NCBI GenBank assembly: GCA_021613535.1
Contig: CP075493.1
Coordinates: 14,942,001 to 15,006,000, forward strand
DNA length: 64,000 bases
From: Adineta vaga
Lineage: Eukaryota > Rotifera
Direction of reading: 5' to 3'
Part shown: positions 23,901 to 35,486 of the stretch, one piece after another
How positions within the stretch are numbered: position 1 is the first letter of the stretch
Layout of the letters: each line of letters begins with the position of its first letter
The notes under the pieces: model-generated
Database searches by the model: none
The model's input: the letters and a program-made list of their open reading frames with translations, nothing else
Told to the model about the DNA's origin: nothing
Translations under genes and position numbers: made by a program

Positions 23901-24710
23901 GCGACTTCCATCTTCCGCAAATACTATACCATATATCTAAAGTATGAAGGTATCAATAAACCTTTTTGAAAAATACATAAAATGATGAGATTTTTTGCTT
24001 ACAGGAACGAGACATTTATTTGAAGCGAGTTTTGTTTTATTTTTCAAGTTCCATACACATATATATCCATCATCTTCCGAACCAATCGAAACTAAATAAC
24101 CAGGTTTTGTTGAAAAACACTAAAATGGATCAATAGTTAAAAAGAGAACGACAGAAACCTGCTCGATATACCACACAATTAATAGCAAATTTGTGATCTC
24201 CTAATTCGATACAACTTGTTCGATCACCAGTTAAATCCCAAATACGTATTTTAGGATCATGACCTTTCTATCAACATTCATAAGCGATGTTTTCGTATAA
24301 AAAAAGCTTTAAATCCTTACTTCGCCTGTTGCTAAATAACGACCACCTGGTGAAAATGATATTGATGTAATAGCTCTGCAGGCGTTACAAATAATGAAAT
24401 CTTGTTTTCGCGTGTTTTTGTTGTAAAGAATAGTAGTTGAACTAAAAAGATCATGTTCAAAAGAAATCGATTGAATGCGGTGAATTAGATATCTTTTTAC
24501 ACAGCACCATAAGCTATTGTTGATTTGGTTTGAGTAACAGCTGAATTAGAAATAGATGTGAAGCCAAGCACATGCTCAAGCTTAACTGGAAACTGTCAAA
24601 GAAATATTCGACTATTTTTTAACACATCATACTTCGAAATAGGTTCATACTTGAGATTTCTTTAATGGTATATTTGCTTCACGTACAGCACGCGCACAAT
24701 TCGAGGACAT
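20943..24710 (-). pseudogene. WDR62/MAPKBP1-like WD40 scaffold gene, decayed
   Basis: Many small exons on the minus strand from ATG 24710 (MSSNCARAVREANIPLKKSQ, then VKLEHVLGFTSISNSAVT) to the stop at 20943-20945. The order of segments follows WDR62/MAPKBP1: ITSISFSPGGRYLATGE, a WD unit ending IRIWDL, LGDHKFAINCV, ICVWNLKNKTKLASNK, FVTIGHHHVKFW, the LLGEHKLNFFIDVVCGR block, HSFYIWDI, SDNTVRFWSF, YQLITTFADHSAIVTAVRF, SADKSLIFQT, RDRIIRLYNIEDGKQ, RYLATSRLNKYIYIWDLKT, and a C-terminal coiled coil. The family scaffolds JNK signalling and spindle poles. Lesions: TAA at 22388-22390, TAA at 23300-23302, and frame breaks near 23041, 23268, 23565 and 23620, plus one near 21187 shared with the partial copy at 11.7-12.5 kb. 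It is probably a pseudogene; some breaks could be assembly indels. Confidence 0.75.
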
Positions 24711-25107
24711 CGTGTTAAGTTGCACTTTTCTACAAAGACTCAGAATGAGTAAAGATATTGAGGATGAGGGTGAGCGGGTATAATCGAAACAGGAAAAAAC
24801 ATTTTTCACTTTTAAAATTTCAAAGCTATGCCCGGTATGATGATAACGAGCATATTTCATCGTGCAAATAGAAGTCTCTCTAGAAGAATACAGCTACAGA
24901 TAAAGAGACTTATTCACATACTGATGTGGAAAAAAAAGCAAAATAGTATGACACGATTTCTATTTCGCCGAAAACAAGAGCAAATCAAGAACGATGTGAA
25001 TTTCATACTAAGATATGTGTAAATACGTTTATTTCTAATGGAATACAATACTTAAGAAGGATATGAATATAATTAGAGTTAACGAACACTAATTAGAGAT
25101 GAATACA
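24711..25107. other. Short intergenic region between WD40 gene and GPCR copy C
   Basis: Carries a G-rich motif (TTGAGGATGAGGGTGAGCGG) at 24758-24778, about 50 bases upstream of the WD40 start. From about 24950 it is nearly identical to 29520-29673, the 3' flank of copy D. Confidence 0.6.
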
Positions 25108-26251
25108 TTAATCTCTTTTTGATCGTCTTATTACATTTACGGAAGTAACCATATTCGTTCTTCGTTGACATTTGAATAAAGACGCTAATTCTCGACGAAA
25201 CAAAGGACTTGATAATGTAAATAAATAAAACGTTGTGCATGCGCTTGTGACTGACAATAGAGAACTGACACCAGTAAATAACGCATCTTTCGCAGTTTGT
25301 AATGCATCTGATACTACATCGATTCTCACTGCTACATAAATATATAAAACTGAGACAGGTGTTGATAACAAACTAAAATAAAGACACTGAATAAGCATCA
25401 TTCGAGTCAATTGTCGATCCGTTGTTTTTCGACGTGCCAACCGATTTTGTATATGTGCAACACATTCATTTGAAGTTTGTAGTTGGATATTTTCCGCACC
25501 AGTTCTTCTTAATGACGCGTGAATATGTCGAATAGTGAGTAAGCCAAAAATGAGCATGCATAACGATGGACCCAAACTGAATATCAATAAATTCCAAATC
25601 CCATTAAAAAGTGGATACGTAGTTTGAGTTCCAGGACATTTGACATTTGTTTGAATATTTTCAAATTGAATTGGAACATAAAGATAAAATAATCCAACAA
25701 CTACAATGACGAACACAATCGCCCGGTGTGTCATACGAAGATTACTCCATTCTCGCACACTTTTGGATGTTGAACTGCATAGAAATCTGTAAGAAGTAAA
25801 AAGAATATTTTTCAAACTATGCATAAACGAGAAGATATTTACCGATCGATTGACGCGAGAACAATAAACCAAGATGTATTACATCTACAATGAAAAGAAT
25901 AGAAAATTCTTTTCTACAAAGATCAAATTCTTACCTGAAACAATAGACAATAAACGAAAGTATTTTACATGATGCAGTTGAATATCCAAATGGATTGTAG
26001 TTTGAATACATAAGCTGGAACAGACGAAGTAAAATATTGGCATAAATACAAAAGATTCCACTAATAGATGCTGCTAAAAAGTAACGAGCACATGGATTTG
26101 AACGTAGAGTTGGACGTGTGAATACACAAACATTCAATACATGACCAACAGTCCCAAGTACGATCAATAAATATGACCAGACTTGATAAAAAATACGATT
26201 TGCATTGATTAATGAATCGATTTCAGTACGGCTTGCATTTGATAAGGACAT
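25108..26251 (-). CDS. Rhodopsin-like GPCR, tandem copy C
   Basis: Exons 25935-26251, 25843-25884 and 25108-25786; 1038 spliced bases, 345 codons, open throughout. The structure is as in copy A, with the DRF motif formed over the exon 2/3 junction. The third intracellular loop reads RHIHASLRRTGAENIQ, shared with D but not with A/B (RHVQQVVRRARTDNIQ in A). The TM7/C-tail segment (GVSSLLSVTSACTTFYLF, then SLFKCQRRTNM) differs from all other copies. It is the most divergent member and has a complete seven-helix profile. Confidence 0.82.
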
Positions 26252-26470
26252 TTTATGACTAGAAAATAAAGTGTAGATTTGTTCATCAGAAAATCTTACA
26301 ATAATTCTGTTGTATTTATATGAATATTTGCGTTCATCAAATACTTACCAACGTCATTTCGATATGTCTCTGATCTTCTGAGTAAAACATATATCAGAAA
26401 TACTTTTTATATCAAATCATAGTAATTAGTACGTTTCAAAGACCTTATTATATTTTATAGAAGATTTCAT

Positions 26471-26892
26471 TTGAGCCCCCTCCGTACCCTCAAAAATCAA
26501 ACTCGGTGCAGGAAAGTTCAAATGAGCTGGGAATTGGAGCATATGTTAATGCTAAATTGAGGAGTCTGTGGTAAACATTTCAGCTCGATATCACCTTGTT
26601 TTCTAGAAATATCAGTCAAACAAGGGTTTGGAAATAGCTCATTTTGCTTCCAAGATTTCTCGGTCCAGAGCCACGGTTCAATTTTTTTTTGTTAGAAAGA
26701 GCATGTTAGAGTTTAAGACACCCACAGAGTCCTTTTTGTTTTAAATTCTTACTTTTTTATTGAAAACAAGGCATCATAAGTTCAACGACCAAGAAAAATG
26801 GGTGTCTAATCATATAAATGTCTGCATCTTCTCATTTTGAGGGTGTTGATCTCCCTCCTATATATTCAGACCCATTCCCCCCCCCCCCCCGC
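26471..26892. mobile_element. Candidate non-coding element with inverted ACCCTCAAAA ends and a C run
   Basis: The block is more GC-rich than its surroundings. ACCCTCAAAA at 26486-26495 is inverted as TTTTGAGGGT at 26835-26844, and CCCTCC lies just outside or next to each arm. It ends in a run of about 14 C (near 26878-26891). No ORF. It may be a degraded transposon or a foldback element; no family recognised. Confidence 0.35.
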
Positions 26893-29030
26893 TCTATCTA
26901 TATCTGCGGTATAAATTATGTATGATATAACGTGATCTATTTATTTTCGAATTCGTATATTGAGTGTGATTAAAATGAATTAGAAAATAAATCGATCAAG
27001 ATAAATTTGTATACTAGCTATGTATATATGGTTAGATAACTTTGAAAAGTCGTAATAATTAAGTAGAAATTCGAGATCTCGCTCTCATTCACTCATTTCG
27101 TGAAATATACCATTATTATATTTACGGAATTCGCAATTTTTTCACTTTGATGGATGAAATAATAATACATAAGCATGACTTTTACTATTTAGAAATTTGA
27201 ATTTAGGTTTGGGTCATATTTGATCGTATATCAAATAAATATGAATGTCATATACTCTCTGAATATAAAATAATTCTTTATCGATAATGAAATCTGCATG
27301 TGACACACACTTCTAAATTGCATTCTAAGCTCATTTTTGAAGAAATATTTTTGTACAAATACTTGTCAAAAGACGATTACCTGTGACTGTATTAAAGATG
27401 ACGAATCTAGAATTAAAAATGGTATTACATAATGAGAAAATAAAGTAGATCTGAGTATTTTTCAAAATTTGAAGTTACTTATGTAAATCATTATACTGAA
27501 GAAACAGGATAAGAAATTCTAACTTTTGTCAAATTAAAAGACAGAAAAAAACCCTTTCATTTGATCAAAGCTGAAAAGTAAATGAAGATGAAAACTAATC
27601 TTCTTGTTAATATAAAATAAGTGTTCCTGACAAGTAAAAGAATACTGACAAATATGTGCGTCATCAACATAAACTGCTTAAAGGATGTTTCAATACGAAT
27701 TTATAAAATAAATTAAATCTTCTAAATAAAGAGGAAGAAACAAGTCTTTTTTCAGCTATATAACAAGATTTCAAACATAACGAGAGTTTAGGAAGTACAA
27801 TAAATTTAGAGGCAAGATTTGAAAATAATGAAATTAATCTCTAGTATTAGTACCAATAGTCTATTGATGAATTCTAGAAATCATTTTCCACCATGTGTAA
27901 CTTAACTTTACTTTATTACAAAATATTTATCCAAGATGACGATCTTTATTAGTGAATGAAATATTAACCCTTTGGTTGCGTGTTTTAAAGTATGATACTC
28001 GCTTCAAAACAACCTACCACACTGATAACGTGTTTTCTTACACTATTTCCTGCTGTTCTTGCTGGAACTAGGGAGAATGTAAGAGACTACACATACACGT
28101 ATAGTAGTGCGAGATAATGACGATGATGTAGTAATGTTCTCAAGAAAAAAGAAAAAAATAGGAGTTCTTTGGAAAGAATCTAAAGGATATTGTAATGATG
28201 ATAATATCTGGAAAACTTCAAAACATATATATGTATATGTGATTCGTAACCAAGAGATTATATGAAAATAACGACGTATATTTCTTTTTTATTAGAAAAT
28301 TTTATTAATATAAAATACTGGTTCAATATTATTTTGGTCTTATAGAATATTCTGACACAGGAAAAGAGTATTAAGTCAGTAGGAAATTAAAATGTCAGCA
28401 TCGAGTTTATCTTTAAAAAAAGGAACAAAAATTAAAAGCTATGAAAATGTATGAAAAAAATTTCAATCGTTAAAGAAATTCATTTTCAATATAGATTTTA
28501 TTATATTCACTGATAAAGAGAATAATATGAACGATTATTCAAAAATTTTACTTTATTCTAACAACTAATTTATTCTCTCTAAAGTTAAAGTAACAAACAA
28601 ATATAAATAAAATACTTGAAAAAGAATAACGAAAATAATCTCTTTTTCTTTTTGAAATCAAAAGCAATATGATAAACTCAAAGATGAGATGAAAAGAGAA
28701 ACGAGTATCATCTTATCATAATGATGAATACATATAGAATATTTCTTCATATATATAAACAAACAACTTTCATATGACATTTGGTTACATAGAAATTGTT
28801 TTTTCTTTAAATCTGTGTAAAAGTACAAACGAGTTGATTTAATCTCATAAGAAAAAAGAGATTAGAAGATAAGATTCTATAAGGACAAATAAATCAATAA
28901 GTTTTTTTCAGAATAAAATTCAAAACGATTGAACTACAGATGTAGAAAATATGAAAAATGTTATTTTCAATTACTAATTATCTAATAGAGCATAAGCATA
29001 TTATCAACAATCGCATCAAATTTTTATTGC

Positions 29031-29673
29031 GGGTGTGCGTGGGAGTGTGGTGTTTGAGGGTGGATGATGATATGAGTGAGAGAAGAAGTATTAGTATCCC
29101 CATCCCCATATCCTCAACTTCATCCCACATTCTCACCTTTCCGTTTCACCCCCTCCCGTCACAAAAACCCGATGCTTCGAGCCTATCACATTGTCCAATC
29201 ATCTTCGTAAGACACAACTTCACAACCACCTGATGATACTTTTGAGCGAAGTTGAAACACGTTGTAATTTGCTTGACTCACCTACACACCCTCAAGATTA
29301 ACAACTGCATGATAAATGAATCGAGTTAACAACAATTCTATTTAACTGTTTTGTTATTTGACTGAAAAAACTTTCAGATAGTTATATGAACAAAGATCGC
29401 ATGACTAATGTATTATTGTAATAACGCTCCTACTCAACTATTTTTTATTTGAGAGACTTTACATAATAATGTGAAAAAAACAAGACAATATGATACGATG
29501 CTTATTTCACGTGAAGTAACAAGAATCTATTTCGCCGAAAACAAGAGCAAATCAAGAACGATGTGAATTTCATACTAAGATATGTGTAAAAAGTTTATTT
29601 CTAATGGAATACAATACTTAAGAAGGATATGAATATAATTAGAGTTAACGAACACCAATTAGAGATGAATAAA
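29031..29673. repeat. Duplicated 3' flank, copy 2 (partner 18591-19255)
   Basis: See 18591-19255. This copy lacks one CCCCATC unit and has CACCCTCAAGATT at 29287-29299 as the reverse arm. It leads directly into the 3' end of GPCR copy D. Confidence 0.8.
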
Positions 29674-30817
29674 TTAATCTCTTTTTGATGGTCTTATTAC
29701 ATTGTCAGTCGTGACCATATTCGTTCTTCGTTGACATCTGAACAGATTTGCTAATTCTCGACGAAACAAAGGACTTGATAATGTAAATAAATAAAAACTT
29801 GTACATGCAGCTGTAATTGATAATAAACCACTAATATTAATAAATAACCCATCTTTAGCAGCTTGTAGTGCATCTGATACTACATCGATTCTCACTGCTA
29901 CATAAATATATAAAACTGAGACAGGTGTTGATAACAAACTAAAATAAAGACACTGAATAAGCATCATTCGAGTCAATTGTCGATCCGTTGTTTTTCGACG
30001 TGCCAACCGATTTTGTATATGTGCAACACATTCATTTGAAGTTTGTAGTTGGATATTTTCCGCACCAGTTCTTCTTAATGACGCGTGAATATGTCGAATA
30101 GTGAGTAAGCCAAAAATGAGCATGCATAACGATGGACCCAAACTGAATATCAATAAATTCCAAATCCCATTAAAAAGTGGATACGTAGTTTGAGTTCCAG
30201 GACATTTGACATTTGTTTGAATGTTTTCAAATCGAACTGGAACATAAAGATAAAATAATCCAACAACTACAATAACGAACACAATCGCCCGGTGTGTCAT
30301 ACGAAGATTACTCCATTCTCGCACACTTTTGGATGTTGAACTGCATAGAAATCTGTAAGAAGTAAAAAGAATATTTTTCAAACTATGCATAAACGAGAAG
30401 ATATTTACCGATCGATTGACGCGAGAACAATAAACCAAGATGTATTACATCTACAATGAGAAGAATAGAAAATTCTTTTCTACAAAGATCAAATTCTTAC
30501 CTGGAACAATAGACAATAAACGAAAGTATTTTACATGATGCAGTTGAATATCCGAATGGATTGTAATTTGAATAGATAAGTTGGAGCAGACGAAGTAAAA
30601 CATTGACATAAGTACAAAATATTCCACTGATAGTTGCTGCTAAAAAGTAACGAGCACATGTATTGGAACGTAGAGTTGGACGGGTAAATACATAAACATT
30701 CAATGCATTACCAACAGTTCCAAGCAAGATCAATGAATATGACCAAAGTTGATAAAAAATAAGATTCGCATTGATTAATGCATTGATTTCAGCACGACTC
30801 ACATTTGATAAGGACAT
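29674..30817 (-). CDS. Rhodopsin-like GPCR, tandem copy D
   Basis: Exons 30501-30817, 30409-30450 and 29674-30352; 1038 bases, open. Exon 1 is closest to copy B (SRAEINALINANLIFYQLW, SLILLGTVGNALNVYVF). The middle of exon 3 (RHIHASLRRTGAENIQ, LLSTPVSVLYIYVAVR) is nearly identical to C. The tail (NISGLLSITAACTSFYLF to PSKRD) follows A and the undamaged frame of B. It is intact, with DRF at the TM3 end and a basic C-tail. This patchwork suggests gene conversion among the tandem copies. Confidence 0.82.
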
Positions 30818-32140
30818 TTTATGACTAGAAAATAAAGTGTAGATTTGTTCATCAGAAAATCTTACAAAAATTCTGTTGTATTTATATCAAATCGTAGTAA
30901 TTAGTATGTTTCAAGGACCTCATTCTGCTTTGTAGAAGATTGCATTTAATAGCTAATTATAAATAGCAATAAAAAAACATTTGTCAATCGGTATGACGAA
31001 CTTGTAATAGTTATTTAAAAATACACGTAGAAAATTTAGTTTGCTGTATTTAGACAGAACGTCATATACTTTTTACTTTGGTATAACATAATCCACTCTA
31101 TCGAACTATATACTTTTATCTTTATTTAGAATAACAGACTACACTTTTCTCTATTAACCTGTGTATTTTTCATTCTGTTTATGTATTCAGTTTCACAATA
31201 AGCTTGACAAATTTTCCAAGTCGAAGCTATGATCTTTTCTGTAGATGATTTTTGAATTTCTCTTCAAATTTTAGTTACTTTAGCGTTTAGACCTTCTTCC
31301 TTAATATATAAGATGTAGCTGAATAAAACGCTTGCTTCATTATTGTTTTATGTACTTTTAATTAGACTAACGATCGATTTTACAGATGAATTTTTGAAAA
31401 AACTTTTATAAAGCCGGATTTTGATAAGTACAAAAATGAGCTAAATCTTATTAATAAAATATAATTTTCTTCTCAGTATATTCAATTACTTTTGCTTGAC
31501 GTGTTTTTTTTTTTTCATTTAAAGCAATTTTCATCATCGATGGCTTCGATCAGAGTGAATATGAGTATGCAAAAGTTCCGACTCAAAACCTCTCAAATAC
31601 TATTAAACTTTTGAACAAACTGCAAAATAGAAAGTATATGAAATTCTTTTCTCGAAATACAACAAACTAAATAAAATGGTCAAAATCAACGTGATTATGC
31701 TGTATAGTTTCGTTCCAACGTAAGATATGAAAAATCATGATCTTATCGATGCTAGTAAATCAATCTACTATTTGAAATATATAAAATTGATTTATTACCT
31801 ATCTTTGTTTATGTTTGTTTTAAGAAAAAAAATTGAACACGTAACGTATTTACTTTCCACTAAATTCTGTGCACAATAAAATGCTCTATGATAATATTAA
31901 CATATGAATGCGATAGCACACACATCTGTTGCGATACATCTAATGAACATGTCAAAGTAGAGGAACAGGAAATTGACTGACTTAGACAAAGATATTATAA
32001 CATGGAGAGAGAAAAGAAAGTAATTAAATTGGATTATGGTGTCAAACACGTATGCATATTACCATCTACTTTTTTTAGCATTTGAAATTAAAAAATAAAT
32101 TATCATCTGTACTAAATATATTACGTTTAATTACATATTC
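30818..32140. other. Intergenic, AT-rich
   Basis: The first ~130 bases match the 5' flank of copy C with a ~100-base deletion. The rest is AT-rich with a T run near 31507-31516. No gene seen. Confidence 0.5.
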
Positions 32141-32460
32141 TAATAGAATTGATCAAATTCAGAAAAAATTAAAATAAACTGTAATACAAAATGTTGGGTT
32201 TATCATTCGATTTTCCATTGGAACAAAGAACGTCTATTATTTTAAATTCATGTCAGAAATTTCAAACAATTTGTCGTAAACAACATATGGAAATGTAAAT
32301 GAATGTATTTCTATACTTTTTTATACGCAATTGTACAAGAGATATCTTTCATATGACAAATCAATCGTTCCAAATGATATCTGTATTAATGAACCTTGTA
32401 CTAGATCATAATTCTAATGTCATTTCCAGTGATTAACGAACTCCTTTGAATATTTGCCAA
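32141..32460 (+). pseudogene. Relic of the neighbouring type II membrane protein gene
   Basis: 32147-32175 (GAATTGATCAAATTCAGAAA) matches 34241-34275 of the intact gene downstream. 32190-32310 (TTCGATTTTCCATTGGAACA, TTTCAAACAATTTGTC, GTGAATGTATTT-like) matches 34640-34770, with substitutions, small indels and stops. The exons between are missing, so it is an internally deleted, decayed duplicate just 5' of the functional gene. Confidence 0.65.
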
Positions 32461-32923
32461 GATCTTTATTGACATCGTATATATATAATAAAGTTTCAGC
32501 ATAGAAAAAAGAACAAATATCACCTGTTTGAAATACTTTAAAAACAAAATTTATGATATCCATAAATCGTTACAGACAACTGTATATTTTTGCAAGTTTT
32601 TATTACTGATTCTTTCTGATAATATATCTCGAAGATCTCATAAAAATGTTTGAGATCTTTATCTTTACAAAATAAGTATTTGTCCTTCGAAAGAAGTCAT
32701 TATCTTCAGTAACCTTTTGAAATATAATAATATATTAGAGATCAGCAGCCTGTCACGTGACGTAAAAATATACATATATATATATATGCTTTTCTCTATT
32801 AGATAGATTTATCTATTTTTCTAGGCTTTGCAATCAGAAGTATAAAAAGGCAAAACTTTTTGTGAAAGTTGACTGATTGTGACAAAAACAAGTATATAAT
32901 TCCTTAACTAGTTTAGTCTTTAT

Positions 32924-34997
32924 ATGGCTGAATCTGCCGAGACAAATATTCGAAATGAAAATCAATTCGAACTACAAGATATGACGATGACAGATGTTCA
33001 ACAACAATTCGTTACCTACACAACGTTGAAGCAAAAAAAGTGAATATTATTCTATAATTATATTGATCACACAGCTGACATGTTTATCTACATGTTTAGA
33101 TCACCAAGAACACGTTTTTCGTTTATATTTCAAAGGAAAATCTTATGGACATTGTTGTCAGTATTTCTGATTGTTAGTGTTTCCACTGCAGTGTGGATCT
33201 CTCGTCATACGATGAGTCAGAAGGAAAATAATATGATGGTCATACAAGAACAAGGTAAAATAGATCGATACATATAATGTGATAATTTGAATGAAAAAGA
33301 ATCGATAGAGATGGATGATGAACTGCCTCAATTACGATCATATAGATACAATGATGTGAGTATATATTCAACTTAGTGATATATCATGTTTATGTATTGG
33401 AATAGAAATCTGAAGAAGATGATGATATTGGTTATTTGAATGTTTTTATTCGTAAAGATGCTGATGACAGAAGTCGTCGACCGGAAAGATTTAGGTTTCC
33501 TGCTGCTCGTTATGATCGTCGACGAATTCGTATGCTATGAACTTGATTAGAATCATTTTATACAGATCATATCTTCTTTTTCTTCTTCTTTTATAGCTGT
33601 CAATGGTCCTTTCTTTCATTTCATGCCACGAATTCCAATCTTTGCTGATCGACTTACAAAACAAACACTCATTTTTTCAACATCAGGAGGCGGTACTTAC
33701 TTCATTTTTTAGAAAAATGAATTCACTCTCCTTATTCACATTTGTAGTGTACATCCTACCGCCATTGGTGAATAACTATGGTAAACTCTTCTCAGTTGCA
33801 GAACTCATAGCTTCAGGTTACGCTAGTCTGGTTAGCAGTGGTGTCTCACCAACTGGTCCTATCAATATGGTTCCGTTTTTTCAACCAACACCATGTTCGT
33901 ATTATTTCTTTTCGAAATCTTCTAAAATTGAATTTCATTTTGTTATTTGATAGTAATTGGTCCAAATATTCCAGTATTACGTCCTCGTCATGGTGGCTTC
34001 GTTGGTGGTATTCGTACGAAACTGGAATCTATATCCATTCCTAAAGATTATTACAGACCATCAAATCTATATTCTACAATTGACGAAATGAACGACGACG
34101 AAAGTGAATATGAGGATGACAACGATCACTATCGGCCATCTCATTCATACAATCGACCTACACGAAAACCAAGTATATTATATCAAATTCAATTCTTATA
34201 TTTCATATTTCATTTTAGGCACAACTACATCATATCCTAATAATATTGATCAAATTCAGAAGAAATTAAAAAAATCTACAGAAAATATTGTGCAAACATT
34301 CAGACAAGGTATCTGTGCAGAAATGATTTTGAATTCCACTGTACGTGATCAATATATATCAAAGAATTTAATTGGTCGTGTTCTACCTCTCGGAACATTT
34401 TCATCAACAGAATTGGCAGTAGAATATTTATATGGAATTCTATGTACTATACCAAATCTACCACCACGAACAAATTTATTTGATACAGTAGATATAATAC
34501 ATTTGACATATGATGCCAAATACTACCGAGTATCATTTAAAATCCAAGTCAATTTTATATCGAAAAAAAGACTGTTTTTTTTCGGAATATTTGCTTTCGC
34601 GAAAGATATGAAATTATGTGGATATGAAGCTGTGATACAAAATGCTGGTTTAACATTCGATTTTCCATTGGAACAGAGAACGTTTGTTATTTCAAGTCTA
34701 TGTCAAGGAGTTCAAACAATTTGTCCAGTTGGTTCATCAAATGAACAATATGCAAGTGTAAGTGAATGTATTTCATTTCTTAGTGAACCACAAACGCCAT
34801 TTGGAACATATGATCGAGGTGATCAAAATAATGTTATTTGTCGAACAATTCATCTTTCACTGGCATCAATTGCACCTGATATTCACTGTCCACATGTGGG
34901 GAAAACAGGTGGTGGTGCTTGTACAAACAAAACACCAGAATCCTATTTTGAAGGAACATCTGATTTTGTCAGTTGTGCATATCAGTATCAAAAATGA
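32924..34997 (+). CDS. Type II membrane protein with HCPHxGxxGGGxC ectodomain, function unknown
   Basis: Start ATG 32924; exons about 32924-33039, 33100-33254, 33300-33356, 33405-33532, 33598-33694, 33748-33893, 33953-34172 and 34220-34997, all with GT-AG borders. Residues ~55-75 form one membrane helix (LWTLLSVFLIVSVSTAVW) after a polar N-terminus, giving a type II topology. The stalk is acidic and Arg-rich (SEEDDDIGYLNVFIRKD, later NDDESEYEDDNDHYRP). The last exon holds a Cys-containing ectodomain: FRQGICAEMILNSTVRDQYI, NAGLTFDFPLEQRTFVISS, VICRTIHLSLASIAPDIHCP and HVGKTGGGACTNKTPESYF. I recall this HCPHxGxxGGGxC pattern from bdelloid and some protist proteins, without an assigned function. 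A relic of the same gene lies ~500 bases upstream. Confidence 0.65.
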
Positions 34998-35486
34998 GAA
35001 TTTGAATGAACATTCCAAGAATCTTTTTCTATAACATTCATTATTTTGAGGGAATACGATTGTTGATATTTCAATAAAATGGACATTCTTTGAGAGTGGG
35101 ATTGATGCGTAAATATGCCGTACCTACACTCCTCAAGAATCATTCCATGAAAAGTAAGTGAAAAAAAGCCCATGAGAGAGACGCATTCATTAATTAATCA
35201 TATCTACTTCTTTTGTTTCTCAAGAACGAGAAAAAGAAATTTTCCTAGCATAAATGATGATATATGTCATATTCTATTTCTATCGTCTGTTCAATCCATA
35301 TCTCATATTTTCAAGATCACAAATCATTATGCACGCAAAACAGATCTTGCGAAATGATGTATACTATTTTCATGGTTTCAGAAATAGAATAAAACGCGTG
35401 ATTTTACGTTTGATTTATTTCCTTAATGGAAAAAGAAAAACATACAATGATGGATGATGCTTCTTTTGTTCGTTTAAAACGTCCGA
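34998..35486. other. Intergenic between convergent genes
   Basis: Contains one palindromic G-rich element (35087-35138) and no supported gene. AATAAA-type sites on both strands (for example 35074 on +) are consistent with two 3' ends. Confidence 0.5.
35087..35138. repeat. Short palindromic G-rich element
   Basis: Left arm TCTTTGAGAGTGGG at 35087-35100, right arm TACCTACACTCCTCAAGA at 35121-35138, spacer about 20 bases. The same family as the copies at 39364, 41615, 48369 and 52459. Confidence 0.55.

Larger units (their letters stand above)
26252..29673. other. Long gene-free region (3.4 kb)
   Basis: The first ~200 bases match the 5' flank of copy D (30818-30950). 26471-26892 is a GC-richer block with an inverted repeat (listed separately). 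26900-29000 is AT-rich with no recognisable coding sequence or repeats. 29031-29673 is the duplicated GPCR 3' flank. Confidence 0.55.

Noticed and set aside
28958-29233. 91-codon plus-strand ORF
   Set aside because: It lies across the duplicated GPCR 3' flank, is not kept open in the sister copy at 18591, and consists of Ser/Pro from the CCCCATC tract.
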